This document shows positions 9,719 to 17,821 of a stretch of 50,246 nucleotides of DNA, in pieces. Position 1 is the stretch's first letter; each line of letters starts with the position of its first letter. The notes beneath the pieces were generated by a model. The model saw only the letters and a program-made list of their open reading frames with translations. It was not told the origin of the DNA and did not search any database. The DNA is from Mesostigma viride (lineage: Eukaryota; Streptophyta; Mesostigmatophyceae; Mesostigmatales; Mesostigmataceae), in contig RPFO01000786.1 of assembly GCA_009746045.1 (NCBI GenBank), positions 1-50,246 on the forward strand, given 5' to 3'. The position numbers and the translations under genes are program-made.

Positions 9719-10498
9719 ATGGAGTTCCGCACCGTCCAGGGCTCGTCCATCAAGCTGCTGGTGGAGGCTCTCAAGGAGCTGAGCAACGACGTGAACATCC
9801 GGTTCGACGCGGAGGGCGTGCACATCACCGCGATGGACGGGTGCCACGTGGCGCTGTTCCACGTGCACCTGGAGGCGGGCAAGATCGAGGAGTACACGTG
9901 CGCCCAGTCCTTCACGGTGGGCGTGAGCCTGCTGAACCTGTACAAGCTGCTGAAGAACGTCTCCACGAACGACGAGCTGGAGCTGAAATTGTCCAAGGAG
10001 AACACGGACGTGATGGAGATCAACATCACCAACAAGGTGAAGAAGACGCGGTGGTGCTACTCGATGAAGCTGCTGGACATCGACGAGAGCAGCCTGGAGG
10101 TGCCCGAGAAGGAGTACATGACGGTGATCACGATGGTGAGCACGGAGTTCCAGAAGATCTGCCGCGACCTGTCCGTGGTGTCGGAGACGGTGACGATCCG
10201 GTGCACGGGGCGCGAGATCACGATGTCGTGCTCGGGGGACATCGGCGACTGCTGCCTGGAGATAGGGGAGGAGTTCCCGGAGATGAGTGTGGACGTGGGC
10301 GAGGACGCGAGCATATGCGAGCAGTTCTCGCTGCGGTACCTGTGCACCTTCTCCAAGGCCTCGGGGCTCTGCAACAGCGTGCAGCTGTACATGAGCCACG
10401 AGTACCCGATCATCGTGAAGTACAAGGTGGGCGATCTGGGCGTCCTCCTATTCGCGCTGGCCCCGAAGATGAAGGACGAGGACATGGACGCGGAATAA
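9719..10498 (+). CDS. PCNA, DNA polymerase sliding clamp
   Basis: 259 residues, the normal length for eukaryotic and viral PCNA. Both clamp domains are visible: N-terminal FRTVQGSSIKLLVEALKEL and the DGCHVALFHVHL strand, and C-terminal LRYLCTFSKA and HEYPIIVKYKVGDLGVLLF followed by the APK motif (LAPKM) where partner peptides dock in cellular PCNA. It forms a ring around DNA and tethers the replicative polymerase and repair enzymes. Intact. Viral genomes of this type often carry one or two copies; only one is in the window. Confidence 0.97.
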   Translation: MEFRTVQGSSIKLLVEALKELSNDVNIRFDAEGVHITAMDGCHVALFHVHLEAGKIEEYTCAQSFTVGVSLLNLYKLLKNVSTNDELELKLSKENTDVMEINITNKVKKTRWCYSMKLLDIDESSLEVPEKEYMTVITMVSTEFQKICRDLSVVSETVTIRCTGREITMSCSGDIGDCCLEIGEEFPEMSVDVGEDASICEQFSLRYLCTFSKASGLCNSVQLYMSHEYPIIVKYKVGDLGVLLFALAPKMKDEDMDAE

Positions 10499-10521
10499 TT
10501 TCTCGCGGATCATTAAACGCC

Positions 10522-10647
10522 ATGATAAAGCGCACGCGCGGCCGTGACCGGTACAAGTACCACACGCTGGAGGATTGGAACAAGTGCGCCCAGGAGAACC
10601 CGGAGAAGACCATGACGATATGCGGGCCGAAGCCCCCCGGCCGATGA
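10522..10647 (+). CDS. 41-residue basic microprotein
   Basis: ATG 10522 to TGA 10647, sequence starting MIKRTRGRDRYKYHTLED. It is just 23 bp downstream of PCNA. Its stop overlaps the next start (ATGA at 10644-10647), which points to translation of a joint transcript. No family recognised. Confidence 0.5.
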   Translation: MIKRTRGRDRYKYHTLEDWNKCAQENPEKTMTICGPKPPGR

Positions 10648-10757
10648 CCAGCAAGGAGTGGTGGGTGGCGGTGGGGATAGCCGTCGTCGCCGGCCTGGTG
10701 GTCATGGAACTGAAGAGACGCGGGATCATCAAGTTGGAAGGCGCTCTAGCCAAGTGA
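10644..10757 (+). CDS. 37-residue single-span membrane microprotein
   Basis: Starts MTSKEWWVAVGIAVVAGLVV, giving one hydrophobic span at about residues 6-21 flanked by basic residues (KRRGIIK). It overlaps the preceding microprotein by ATGA. Small single-span proteins are common in the internal membrane of virions of this phylum; this role is inference. Confidence 0.5.
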   Translation: MTSKEWWVAVGIAVVAGLVVMELKRRGIIKLEGALAK

Positions 10758-10855
10758 AATAGGCATTTAAATACCGAGACCGATAAATTTAATTTCAATG
10801 AATCGGAAGGGTCTTCGTTCCATTTAATATTCAATTAAATTCGCATATAATATCA

Positions 10856-11725
10856 TCACGCGACCACGATTTCTCCCCCGGCCTGAGGGCCGGCGGGCAC
10901 ATCGGCGATTCTCGCCTCCCTATTCATCCTCTGATTGACGCGCATCACGCGCTCGTTCTCGATGCGGCACTGCTTATCCGCCCGGTGCTCGTGGAGCCCC
11001 ATGGCGCGGAACACGGGCTCGCAGAGCTCCCTGTTCCTCTTGGCGGCCCGGACGGGGTCGACGCCGCGCTCCTTGATCTCCTCGGCCTCGGTGAGCTGCA
11101 GGAGGGTCATGGCGGCGCTCTGGCGCCTGGTGTTCAGGTCGCGGGAGGAGCGCGCGGCCCCGAACTCGCTCCTCAGCTGTGCCGCGGTCTTTCCAGTGAC
11201 GGCCAGGTTGTTGCTATCGTGGACGAAGGGGAACGGCATGCCGCACCCCTTGTGGGAGTCCGCGAACGCCTTGATGGCGGCGTTGAGCTCCTTGGCGGCC
11301 TCGGAGCTCTGGACGCGCGGGTGCTCCCTCGCGCTGGCCACGGTCAGCCCGTCGCGCGCGTCGGCCCTCCTCAGGATGTCCTCCGCCAGCGAGCGGTCGG
11401 CGTCCAGGTAGCGCTCCAGCAGCACGGCCATCTTGTCGCGGAAGCGGGCGGCGATCTTTCCGGGGAGCAGCATTATGATCTTGGCCATCCCCTGGCGGTC
11501 CGTCACGGGGGTGTCCCGCTGCCTGGCCCCGGGGAATTTCCAGTGATAGAGGAGAGCTACCACTTCCTCGTGGCTTGCTTTTAAGTTATTAAGGTACGAC
11601 GCAGGGTTTACAAGGCCAAAGGCTTTAAACGCGTCGTACACGGAAATCCTGCCATCCTCCGTCACGCGGATCTTGCCCGCGAACTGTGGGTCCTCATCCC
11701 CCCAGATGCGGATCACCTGGGACAT
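10856..11725 (-). CDS. BRO/KilA-N-like paralogue (copy 2), intact
   Basis: 289 residues. The N-terminus (about 1-45) has the shared motif EDPQFAGKIRVTEDGRISVYDAFKAFG; residues about 60-115 hold KFPGARQRDTPVTDR, MLLPGKIAARF and LLERYLDADRSLAEDILRRAD, resembling the DNA-binding BRO-N/KilA-N fold by pattern rather than by clear match. The C-terminal half has a conserved block HKGCG, HDSNNLAVTGKTAAQL, SSRDLNTRRQS, then a basic helix. BRO and KilA proteins of large DNA viruses bind nucleic acid and are thought to regulate transcription or replication. Family members here: 890-1735 (dead), 1888-2015 (fragment), 11921-12655 (different tail), 23385-24238 (split by a retrotransposon) and 42347-43234. 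Confidence 0.8.
   Translation of the reverse strand: MSQVIRIWGDEDPQFAGKIRVTEDGRISVYDAFKAFGLVNPASYLNNLKASHEEVVALLYHWKFPGARQRDTPVTDRQGMAKIIMLLPGKIAARFRDKMAVLLERYLDADRSLAEDILRRADARDGLTVASAREHPRVQSSEAAKELNAAIKAFADSHKGCGMPFPFVHDSNNLAVTGKTAAQLRSEFGAARSSRDLNTRRQSAAMTLLQLTEAEEIKERGVDPVRAAKRNRELCEPVFRAMGLHEHRADKQCRIENERVMRVNQRMNREARIADVPAGPQAGGEIVVA
11540..11562 (-). repeat. Imperfect hairpin at the family's variable site
   Basis: AGTGATAG and CTACCACT pair with one mismatch around a 7-base loop, directly next to the codons for K-F-P-G. The same position carries a different palindrome in each paralogue. Confidence 0.6.
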
Positions 11726-11875
11726 GGTGGACGATGGGTAGTACTATCAGGCAAATTTGGCTGCGGGTGAGCGCACTCGTGGACGCTCAGGACAGTACGG
11801 ATGCGAGCCCTTAACGGACCAGTGGGAACGGCGGATGTGGTGGATCTCTGATCGACTTGCAGGTAATTTTATAGA
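11726..11875 (-). promoter_or_regulatory. 5' flank shared by BRO-like paralogues (copy 2)
   Basis: Immediately upstream of the start, GGCAAATTTGGCTGCGGG (11751-11768) followed by GCGCACTCGTGGACGCTC recurs upstream of the paralogues at 12655, 43234 and the split copy (now at 32085 onward). Conservation outside the coding sequence suggests a promoter duplicated with the genes. The strand is that of the downstream gene. Confidence 0.55.
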
Positions 11876-11920
11876 GGCATATGTGACAATGTTAACTTAA
11901 TGTTCATTAACTTTATAAAA

Positions 11921-12655
11921 TCAGTTATACCGTCCATGCACCGCCAACTTGGGGTTTGGCCGCAACTCGATGCTCTCATCAAGTGTTAGTTCGATACCAA
12001 ATAGACCGCACTTTTCTCGGATCGTAAACATCCGCTCTGGATGCATGGGCGGAGACTTTGGTGTCATGAACAGATGTAAGCGGAGTTTGTAGCCTGGAAA
12101 ATCGGCACCGTACACCAGAAGCTGTCCCACAGCGTGTACCCACGCCGACATTTCCTTGACCTCAACGAGCAGCTGGGCGTCTCGCACAAGGATATCGATG
12201 ATGCCGGATGAGCAGCGCACCTCGCGGTCGCCTTTCAGCTTCTCAGCAAGCTCTGCTTGAACATCCTTCTCCGTGCGGTACTGTTTTCTTTTCTTCCCGT
12301 GCAAGTTTTTCACAAGAGAGACAAGCTCCTCAAGGGTGGGTGCGGCCTTCACAGCAGTTACGAAGTAATAGTGCAAGGCTGGAAGTGCGCACAGGATGGT
12401 CTTGATGTCATTGAAACACGCAACGGGAGTCTCTTTTTGCCCTTGACCGGTAAATTGGTGGCATGTAACATCTCCCACCACTTCGGGATGGGCTTTTTGC
12501 AGCTTGAACCAAATGTCTCTCGGTGTCTTAAACCCGAAGCATGATAACACATCAATAATTGAGATCCTGCCATCGTCCGTCACGCGGATCTTGCCCTGAA
12601 ACTGCGGGTCCTCCTCCCCGGCGGTGGGGGTCAGGTAGCGGATCACCTGGGACAT
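11921..12655 (-). CDS. BRO/KilA-N-like N-terminus fused to a PD-(D/E)XK nuclease-like domain
   Basis: 244 residues. Residues 1-35 match the other paralogues (MSQVIRYLTPTAGEEDPQFQ, then GKIRVTDDGRISIIDV), but the MLLPGKIAA core is absent. Instead the C-terminal part (about 115-215) has G-I-I-D-I-L, then LLVEVKEMSAW and QLLVYGADFPGYKLRLHLF: the D and E-x-K residues of a PD-(D/E)XK nuclease fold, followed by the helix that often closes it. It resembles KilA-N/nuclease fusions of large DNA viruses. The same tail, with a changed active site, is in the protein at 15500-16183. Likely role: sequence-directed cleavage or binding of DNA. Intact. Confidence 0.78.
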   Translation of the reverse strand: MSQVIRYLTPTAGEEDPQFQGKIRVTDDGRISIIDVLSCFGFKTPRDIWFKLQKAHPEVVGDVTCHQFTGQGQKETPVACFNDIKTILCALPALHYYFVTAVKAAPTLEELVSLVKNLHGKKRKQYRTEKDVQAELAEKLKGDREVRCSSGIIDILVRDAQLLVEVKEMSAWVHAVGQLLVYGADFPGYKLRLHLFMTPKSPPMHPERMFTIREKCGLFGIELTLDESIELRPNPKLAVHGRYN

Positions 12656-12735
12656 GGTGGACGCCGGGTAGTATTATCAGGCAAATTTGGCTGCGGGGGA
12701 GCGCACCCGTGGACGCTCAAGACGTTTGTCCTGAG
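12656..12735 (-). promoter_or_regulatory. 5' flank shared by BRO-like paralogues (copy 3)
   Basis: Almost identical to the flank at 11726-11805: GGCAAATTTGGCTGCGGG near 12680-12697, then GCGCACCCGTGGACGCTC. It suggests recent duplication of gene plus flank. Confidence 0.55.
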
Positions 12736-12785
12736 CAGCCAGAAGTTCTTGTGATAGAGGAGAGCTACCACTGCCTTGGACCTGA
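12736..12785 (-). pseudogene. Short remnant of a BRO-like coding region
   Basis: GTGATAGAGGAGAGCTACCAC here is found exactly at 11541-11561 inside intact copy 2. It is flanked by unrelated sequence and lies between the shared 5' flank and the end of VLTF3. It looks like a leftover of another tandem copy. Confidence 0.55.
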
Positions 12786-12790
12786 TGGAG

Positions 12791-12812
12791 CGGAAACCAT
12801 TTACAGTTTCCG
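12791..12812 (-). terminator. Hairpin after the VLTF3 stop
   Basis: CGGAAAC (12791-12797) and GTTTCCG (12806-12812) form a 7-bp stem with an 8-base loop, starting 13 bases past the VLTF3 stop. 3' hairpins mark transcript ends in some giant viruses (mimiviruses). Whether this one does so is inference. Confidence 0.4.
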
Positions 12813-12824
12813 TGGAGCGGAAGG

Positions 12825-13953
12825 CTACTTGGACGGGATGAACTGCCAGTTCAGCTTCTTGCAGATCTCTTTCCAGATCTCGTCCTGCTCCCACAGCTTC
12901 TCCTTGCTCTTCAGGAGCGGGAAGTGGGGCAGGAACTCGTCGTACTCGAGAAGCTGGCACATCTTGTGAAGACAGTAGGAGTAGTTCAGGAAGTTCTTGC
13001 GGTCCTTGGGGCACACCTCCTCGAAGGGCTTCTGCACCATGCGGAACATGGTCCGGAGCCTCTCCTCCTGCTCCAGGGTCATGGTGGGGGGGGGGTCCCG
13101 CTCAGCGTGTGGGTGATCTGCACGGCGTGCTCGAAGAACTTGGCCATCTTCAGCTTCCTCAGGAAGGCGCGGACGTTGGCGGGCGTGATGCTGCTCTTGT
13201 CGGTCATGCGCGCCTTCCTGAACTCGTTGGCGACCGCGTCGATGACCTCCCGAGGAATGATGGACCGCTCGCGGGCGTGGAACTGCGCCAGGGTCTCGTT
13301 GAAGTGGTTGATCCGTTTGTAGCAGTAGTCCGTGGTGGATATGGGGGTGCCGTACGGGAACGCCTCGATGCCGCTGGACACGCACTCGACAGACTTGCCG
13401 CACTTGGAGCACATCACGCTGCCCCCTCCCTCCACCATGTTCACCTGGCACTTCTCGCAAAAGCTGAACTCCATGTTGTCGAGTCGCTCGTCCGCGCCGT
13501 ACCGCTCGAGCCACTTGGGGTCGTGCGGGAGGCAGGGGTACCTGACCACGACGTCCATGAAGTCGCGATAGAGCGCCCCCCTCTTCACGTCCGCGGAGTC
13601 CGGGTCCTTGGCGCCAACTTGAGCCCCCGTCTTGGCGCCCGTCGCGTCCTTCTTCCTCTTCTTGGCATCGCGCGCGTTGACGGCGTTCGTGTACTTGGAG
13701 ACGATCGGCATGGCGTCCAGGAGGAAGTCGACCATCTCCCCCCCTCTATCTTCTCGATCTCCTTTTCCAGTTTGCGGATGTCCGCCTTGCGAGCCATCCG
13801 CCGGTCCCATTGCGACTCCTCCGTCATGGCCTCCACCTCCCTCTTCATGGCCTCCACGTTCGACCGGAGCTGGCCCACGGAGTCCAGCCTCTTTTGCAAG
13901 ACGTCCATGCAGTCGCGCATGCCAGACTCGACCGTGTAGTTCCGAGCCGCCAT
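12825..13953 (-). CDS. Late transcription factor VLTF3-like, two frame changes
   Basis: Orthologue of poxvirus late transcription factor 3, a hallmark of the phylum that drives late gene expression from viral promoters. The start is MAARNYTVES (ATG 13953), then a coiled coil to about residue 70. After a frame change in a C7 run (13737-13743) comes a zinc ribbon (FCEKC ... MCSKCG), then YCYKRINHFNETLAQF and FLRKLKMAKFFEHAVQI. A second change in a C10 run (13086-13095) leads to the C-terminal signature: RTMFRMVQKPFEEV, RKNFLNYSYCLHKM, DEFLPHFPLLKSKEKL and LNWQFIPSK at the stop. All conserved blocks are present and in order, so sequencing indels in C runs are the likeliest explanation. Confidence 0.93.
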
Positions 13954-14054
13954 CAGCCCCGACGTCCGAGGGGTCCGTACCTCTACCCTAGAAATTACGC
14001 GTGCGCTTAACGGGGCGAAATAAAAATGCACGGCCATGGTAAATATTATCCACG

Positions 14055-14527
14055 ATGACGACCCAGACCCCCGCCGGCACCGGCCCCGCCTCCTCCCACG
14101 CTAGCGAGCCGAAGGCCAAGAAGCAGAAGTCGACGCACACCCCGGCCGCCGCCGGTCCAAGCGCCACTGTCGCGCTGACGACCCCCCCCGCCCCTGCCGC
14201 CCCCCCGTGGAGGAGGTGAAGATGGAGGACCCCCCTGCGGCGGCGGACCCGGTGGCCAAGGACGGGGCCAAGGAGAAGGCCGCCAAGGAGAAGAAGGCCG
14301 CCAAGGAGAAGAAGGACAAGGTGCAGAGCTCCTCCATCCCCGAGTTGTGCGTGGGGGACGTCAGGAAGTGCCTCAACCAGATCCGCAAGAAGGGGCGGAG
14401 TATCGAGACCCAGCACCTCCTCTTCAACGGGTGGACCGCGGGAGACTTTGCGCTCAAGTACATTCTGGGAAACACCACCAGCAAGAAGGGGAGGCTAATG
14501 GCCGCAAAGACCCCCGCATCGGAATGA
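14055..14527 (+). CDS. Lys/Ala-rich small protein, one frame change
   Basis: Starts MTTQTPAGTGPASSHAS at 14055. The N-terminal half is Ala/Pro/Thr-rich and disordered. The frame must change in the C8 (14182-14189) or C7 (14200-14206) run to enter the downstream frame (EEVKMEDPPAAADPVAK, then a lysine-rich helix, then a folded-looking end IPELCVGDVRKCLNQIRKK and FNGWTAGDFALKYILG). Without the shift the first frame stops at 14218-14220. No family recognised. Lysine/alanine-rich tails resemble histone-tail-like or DNA-packing proteins, which is inference only. Divergent from VLTF3. Confidence 0.65.
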
Positions 14528-14569
14528 GTCACGAACTAATAAATTATGAAAGAAACAATAAAGAGTGAA

Positions 14570-15148
14570 CTACTCGATCTTTTGATCCAATTCCCACGTC
14601 TTCTCTAACATGGGCACGTAGGACCCGGGGTCACCGCGCGGGTAGTGGGACGTCATGACCACATCGTCCCCTCCCTCGGAGACCCTCTTGACAGTTTCCA
14701 AAACGAACCCGTGGTACCGACAGAGCGCCTCCGCGTCGTTGAACGTGATGGCTTCGATGTGCATCTCATCCAATCGCTTCCGGACTTCTTCGTCGTCCAT
14801 GTCGATCGTTTCGTCCGCGATCCGCCACGCGATACAGCCGCGAACGTCGTCGTCGTCCAACGAATACATCCCCATGATGCCGTGATGGTCGTCCTGGAAC
14901 AGCAGCAAACACATGCACGCCGCCATGTCCAGGTCCTCGAACGCTATGATGTGCGTCATGGGCCTCTGTACCGCGCCCACGCGCTTGTCGACCTCCAGGG
15001 AGTGGATACCGAAAAGCACGGGGTAGGGCCGGTTCTTCCCCACCAGGAAGATCGTGCGGTCCCATATGCCTCCCGTCGTCACTTTCCTCCATGCGCGATT
15101 TCGAGCCCCTACTACTGGCACGACGGGGCGCGTAAGCACCAAGGACAT
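14570..15148 (-). CDS. Unknown 192-residue protein
   Basis: Starts MSLVLTRPVVPVVGARNRAW. It seems well folded, with alternating strands (RTIFLVGKN, THIIAFEDLDMAACMCLLLF) and an acidic centre (MYSLDDDD; IDMDDEEVRKRLDEMHIEAI). No family recognised and no nearby operon partner; it is convergent with the gene ending at 14527, 42 bp away. Confidence 0.7.
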   Translation of the reverse strand: MSLVLTRPVVPVVGARNRAWRKVTTGGIWDRTIFLVGKNRPYPVLFGIHSLEVDKRVGAVQRPMTHIIAFEDLDMAACMCLLLFQDDHHGIMGMYSLDDDDVRGCIAWRIADETIDMDDEEVRKRLDEMHIEAITFNDAEALCRYHGFVLETVKRVSEGGDDVVMTSHYPRGDPGSYVPMLEKTWELDQKIE

Positions 15149-15269
15149 GCTTATTGCATTGATTCAATACAACACATTTTTTAAACGCCAAGTTAGCCGT
15201 AGTAATTGTATTGCAATGGAATAGGATATCTCGTCCCGCGGGGCGAGAATATCTCTGCATCTACACAAA

Positions 15270-15524
15270 ATGTCTACCGTGGAATGGACCTACGAGGAGT
15301 TCATGGGGTCTGGATGGGACATCCAGGAGCTGGCCGCCCTGCCCCCGGAAGAGAGGCCCAGGATCCAGACCGGCTACCTAAAGACGGTCTGTTTCAACCG
15401 CGACGGGGAGTACAACGTGTGGCGCCGGCTCAGCCAGACGCCCAAATGTAAGTGGGACGACCTCCCAGGCCATTGCGTGTTGAGGCACGAGATCGCGTAT
15501 CATTGCTGGGAGGGCGAGGAGTGA
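15270..15524 (+). CDS. Unknown 84-residue protein
   Basis: Starts MSTVEWTYEEFMGSGWDIQE. Tryptophan- and acid-rich with three Cys and two His in its second half (CKWDDLPGHCVLRHEIAYHC), which could bind zinc. The end overlaps the convergent KilA-N gene by 25 bases. Not recognised. Confidence 0.6.
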   Translation: MSTVEWTYEEFMGSGWDIQELAALPPEERPRIQTGYLKTVCFNRDGEYNVWRRLSQTPKCKWDDLPGHCVLRHEIAYHCWEGEE

Positions 15525-16183
15525 ACCTCCCACGTGACCGAGACGCCCGACTTATCGCAGGCGCTCCGGACGGCGTCCAGGCTGGTGACGGGCACCACGG
15601 CGCAGGGGGAGTGGTACTTGTAGAGGTGCAGCCTCCTCGCGTACCCTGGGAACTCCCGACTCAACGCGCACAGCTCTCCGAGTCCCTCGGCCCAGTCGTC
15701 GAGTTCTTTCACCTGCACGACCTGCTCTTCGGTGCGCGAGATGACGTCCGCGAAACACAGGGGGGTGAATACGTCCAGCTCGGCGTCCGGCACGGTCCCG
15801 GCCACGTCCAGCTGCACCTCGACCTTCGCGTGCCACCTGAGGATGGGGAGGACGAGCCCCTCGTGGATCCAGGTGTTGGGGCCGTCGTGTTTGATGAGCC
15901 GGGGACTCGTCACGTCGTTCGATGCGCGGAACGCCTGCTCCATGTCTCGCAGGGTCCGCGCGGTCCCGTTTGCGCGCCAGAAGTCGCAAAGGACGCGCTT
16001 GCCGCCCGACAGGGCGCCCACGAGCTCCTCGCCGTGGACCGCGCAGTCCCTGATCCGCACGCGCACGGTCCTGGCGCCGTCCTCCGCGTCCACTCCGATC
16101 AGGTCCGGGTTCAGCGTGCAGATGGCGAACACGTCATCCCGGGATTGCAGGTCGAAAACTCCGCACATGGCCAGCGCGTCCAT
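15500..16183 (-). CDS. KilA-N domain protein with a nuclease-like tail lacking its glutamate
   Basis: 227 residues from ATG 16183 (MDALAMCGVFDLQSRDD). Residues about 90-125 contain the KilA-N pattern: GPNTWIHEGLVLPILRWH, equivalent to the usual G-T-W/Y-V-H-P...A.W of this DNA-binding domain. The tail (AELDVFTPL, then VVQVKELDDWAEGLGEL and EFPGYARRLHLYKY) aligns by eye with the PD-(D/E)XK-like tail of 11921-12655. There the motif is E-V-K, here Q-V-K, so the catalytic acid is replaced. It is probably a DNA-binding regulator whose nuclease domain is inactive. Intact frame. Confidence 0.78.
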   Translation of the reverse strand: MDALAMCGVFDLQSRDDVFAICTLNPDLIGVDAEDGARTVRVRIRDCAVHGEELVGALSGGKRVLCDFWRANGTARTLRDMEQAFRASNDVTSPRLIKHDGPNTWIHEGLVLPILRWHAKVEVQLDVAGTVPDAELDVFTPLCFADVISRTEEQVVQVKELDDWAEGLGELCALSREFPGYARRLHLYKYHSPCAVVPVTSLDAVRSACDKSGVSVTWEVHSSPSQQ

Positions 16184-16220
16184 CGTCACTAGGAAAAATG
16201 GCTCAGGGGTGTCCGGTCTG

Positions 16221-17821
16221 TCACGCGCGACTTCTCAACACACGCCCGGCTTGGTTTAACATCTCTAGAATCTGTTCACCTTCTTTTATATCACGGATGT
16301 AATCGACAAGATCTTGTGGACTTCCCCATCTCGCTCCCACCACGCGGCGACCGTTATTGAGTAGCGCTCCCAGGCCTGGGATCGGGGCGAGGGCGTCCAT
16401 CCCAGCATCAACCAAAGCGTCCGTGACGGCGGTGGTGCCCACACCACCCAACCCGCTCATAACATTACCAGCGAGTCCGTGCAGTAAAGTTCCAGCTTTT
16501 ATGGCATCGGCGCCATAACCCAGTGCATCCTCGAAACCCAAATCCCCCCTCTTGTACTCGTTGGCCGCTGCGAACGGAATACTGAGCGCGCGCGGCACCG
16601 CCAAGAGAGCATCACCCAACACTCCACCCGCTTTTTCCAGAGTTGTGCGAGCAAAGTCCCACTGATCCTTATAAGTCCCTGTCGCATGAATTCTTTCCGC
16701 GATGCGGGGTATGACCTCCCCAAACGCTTCCATGAGTGCAAGTCTCTGTTCATGGGACATCGGCGCGATCAATTTGTCCACCATGTTTGTCAATTCACGA
16801 TCCGCCTCGTTGTGGAAACCAAACAACTTCTGATTTAGTCTTCCGAGATCTGCAGCCTTCTGCATCCCCGCCAGCAACTCCACCATGTACCTTGCATTTG
16901 TTTCGTTTCCAAAAACGGGCGGCACCCCCCCCCATCCAGTGGCATTCGCCCCAAAGGACGATGGGTCCATTGCTCCCGTCACGTTTGTGAGAAGGGAAGC
17001 TGGGTCCACCACCCCTGTCGCGTTCGTGAGAAGGGAAGATGGGTCCACCACCCCCGTAACGTTCGTGAGAAGGGAAGCTGGGTCCACCACCCCTGTCGCG
17101 TTCGTGAGAAGGGAAGATGGGTCCACCACCCCTGTCGCGTTCGTGAGAAGGGGGCCAAAATCGGACTCGTCCATCGCGGGGGGGTTTGAAAGTCCGGCCC
17201 ACTGCTGCCAGCCTTCGGGGAGTATGCCAGAAATGTTCACTGGGAAAAGCGGGTTAGGGAATACTGAGGAAATGTTTGTGACAATGTCCCCCAAACTCTG
17301 CCCCCCCACAACCATGGGCGCCCAGACACCGTCTCCGAGCGTGAGATTGTCTGCCCCCCCCAGGACTCTGGCGCCCAGACACCATCTCCGAGCGTGAGAT
17401 TGTCCCCCCCGGCCCCTGGCGCCCAGTTGCCATCTCCAAGCAGACTATATAAAATACCGCCCATAGACAGAGCCATTAACGCATTGTCAACGTATGGCCA
17501 CGCTCGCCGTAGGGCGTTCCGCGCGAGCGAAACTGGTGGCGATCCTTGGCCGTCGTCCGAGCTTTGGACGGGATCGTCTCGAAGGAACTCGGTGTTTATG
17601 GGAGCGGCATTGACAACATTATGAGCCACTCCTCTGCCGTTCCCTCTGGATATCTGCGCTGGATTGACGGGGGGGTGACTGCCGTCGGTCTGGTCGCCTC
17701 TCATGAAAAGCGGGTTCTGGTCGACCGCCTGCGGTACAGCGGGCCGTATGCCTGCTAGCCTTCTCAGATTGTCCCAGACGCGCGCGACCTTACCCGCCCG
17801 CTGCCGAGGAGTTAATGCCAT
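16221..17821 (-). CDS. Repeat-rich probable virion protein with many N-glycosylation sequons, one frame change
   Basis: About 530 residues starting MALTPRQRAGKVARVWDNL (ATG 17821, whose first codons overlap the end of the upstream gene). A hydrophobic span (ALMALSMGGILYSLLG) follows at about residue 120. The frame changes in a C8 run near 17353-17360, within a duplicated block (GDGVWAP). After it come four to five 13-residue repeats with N-A-T or N-V-T sequons (17160-16980), then a helical Gly/Ala-rich C-terminal half resembling those of the LysM protein and of 45501-47320. No enzyme motif is seen. It is inferred to be a surface or membrane-associated structural protein. An alternative start lies at 17845. 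Confidence 0.72.
16980..17150 (-). repeat. 39-bp in-frame tandem repeats encoding sequons
   Basis: A 39-base unit (13 codons, core S-L-L-T-N-A-T-G-V-V-D-P) occurs in four near-perfect copies plus degenerate edges. Copies alternate NAT/NVT and PSS/PAS, so pairs of units may have been duplicated together (78 bp). Confidence 0.9.

Noticed and set aside
12825-13953. Introns explaining the VLTF3 frame changes
   Set aside because: The breaks are single-base indels within C7 and C10 runs, with no missing or extra protein segment.
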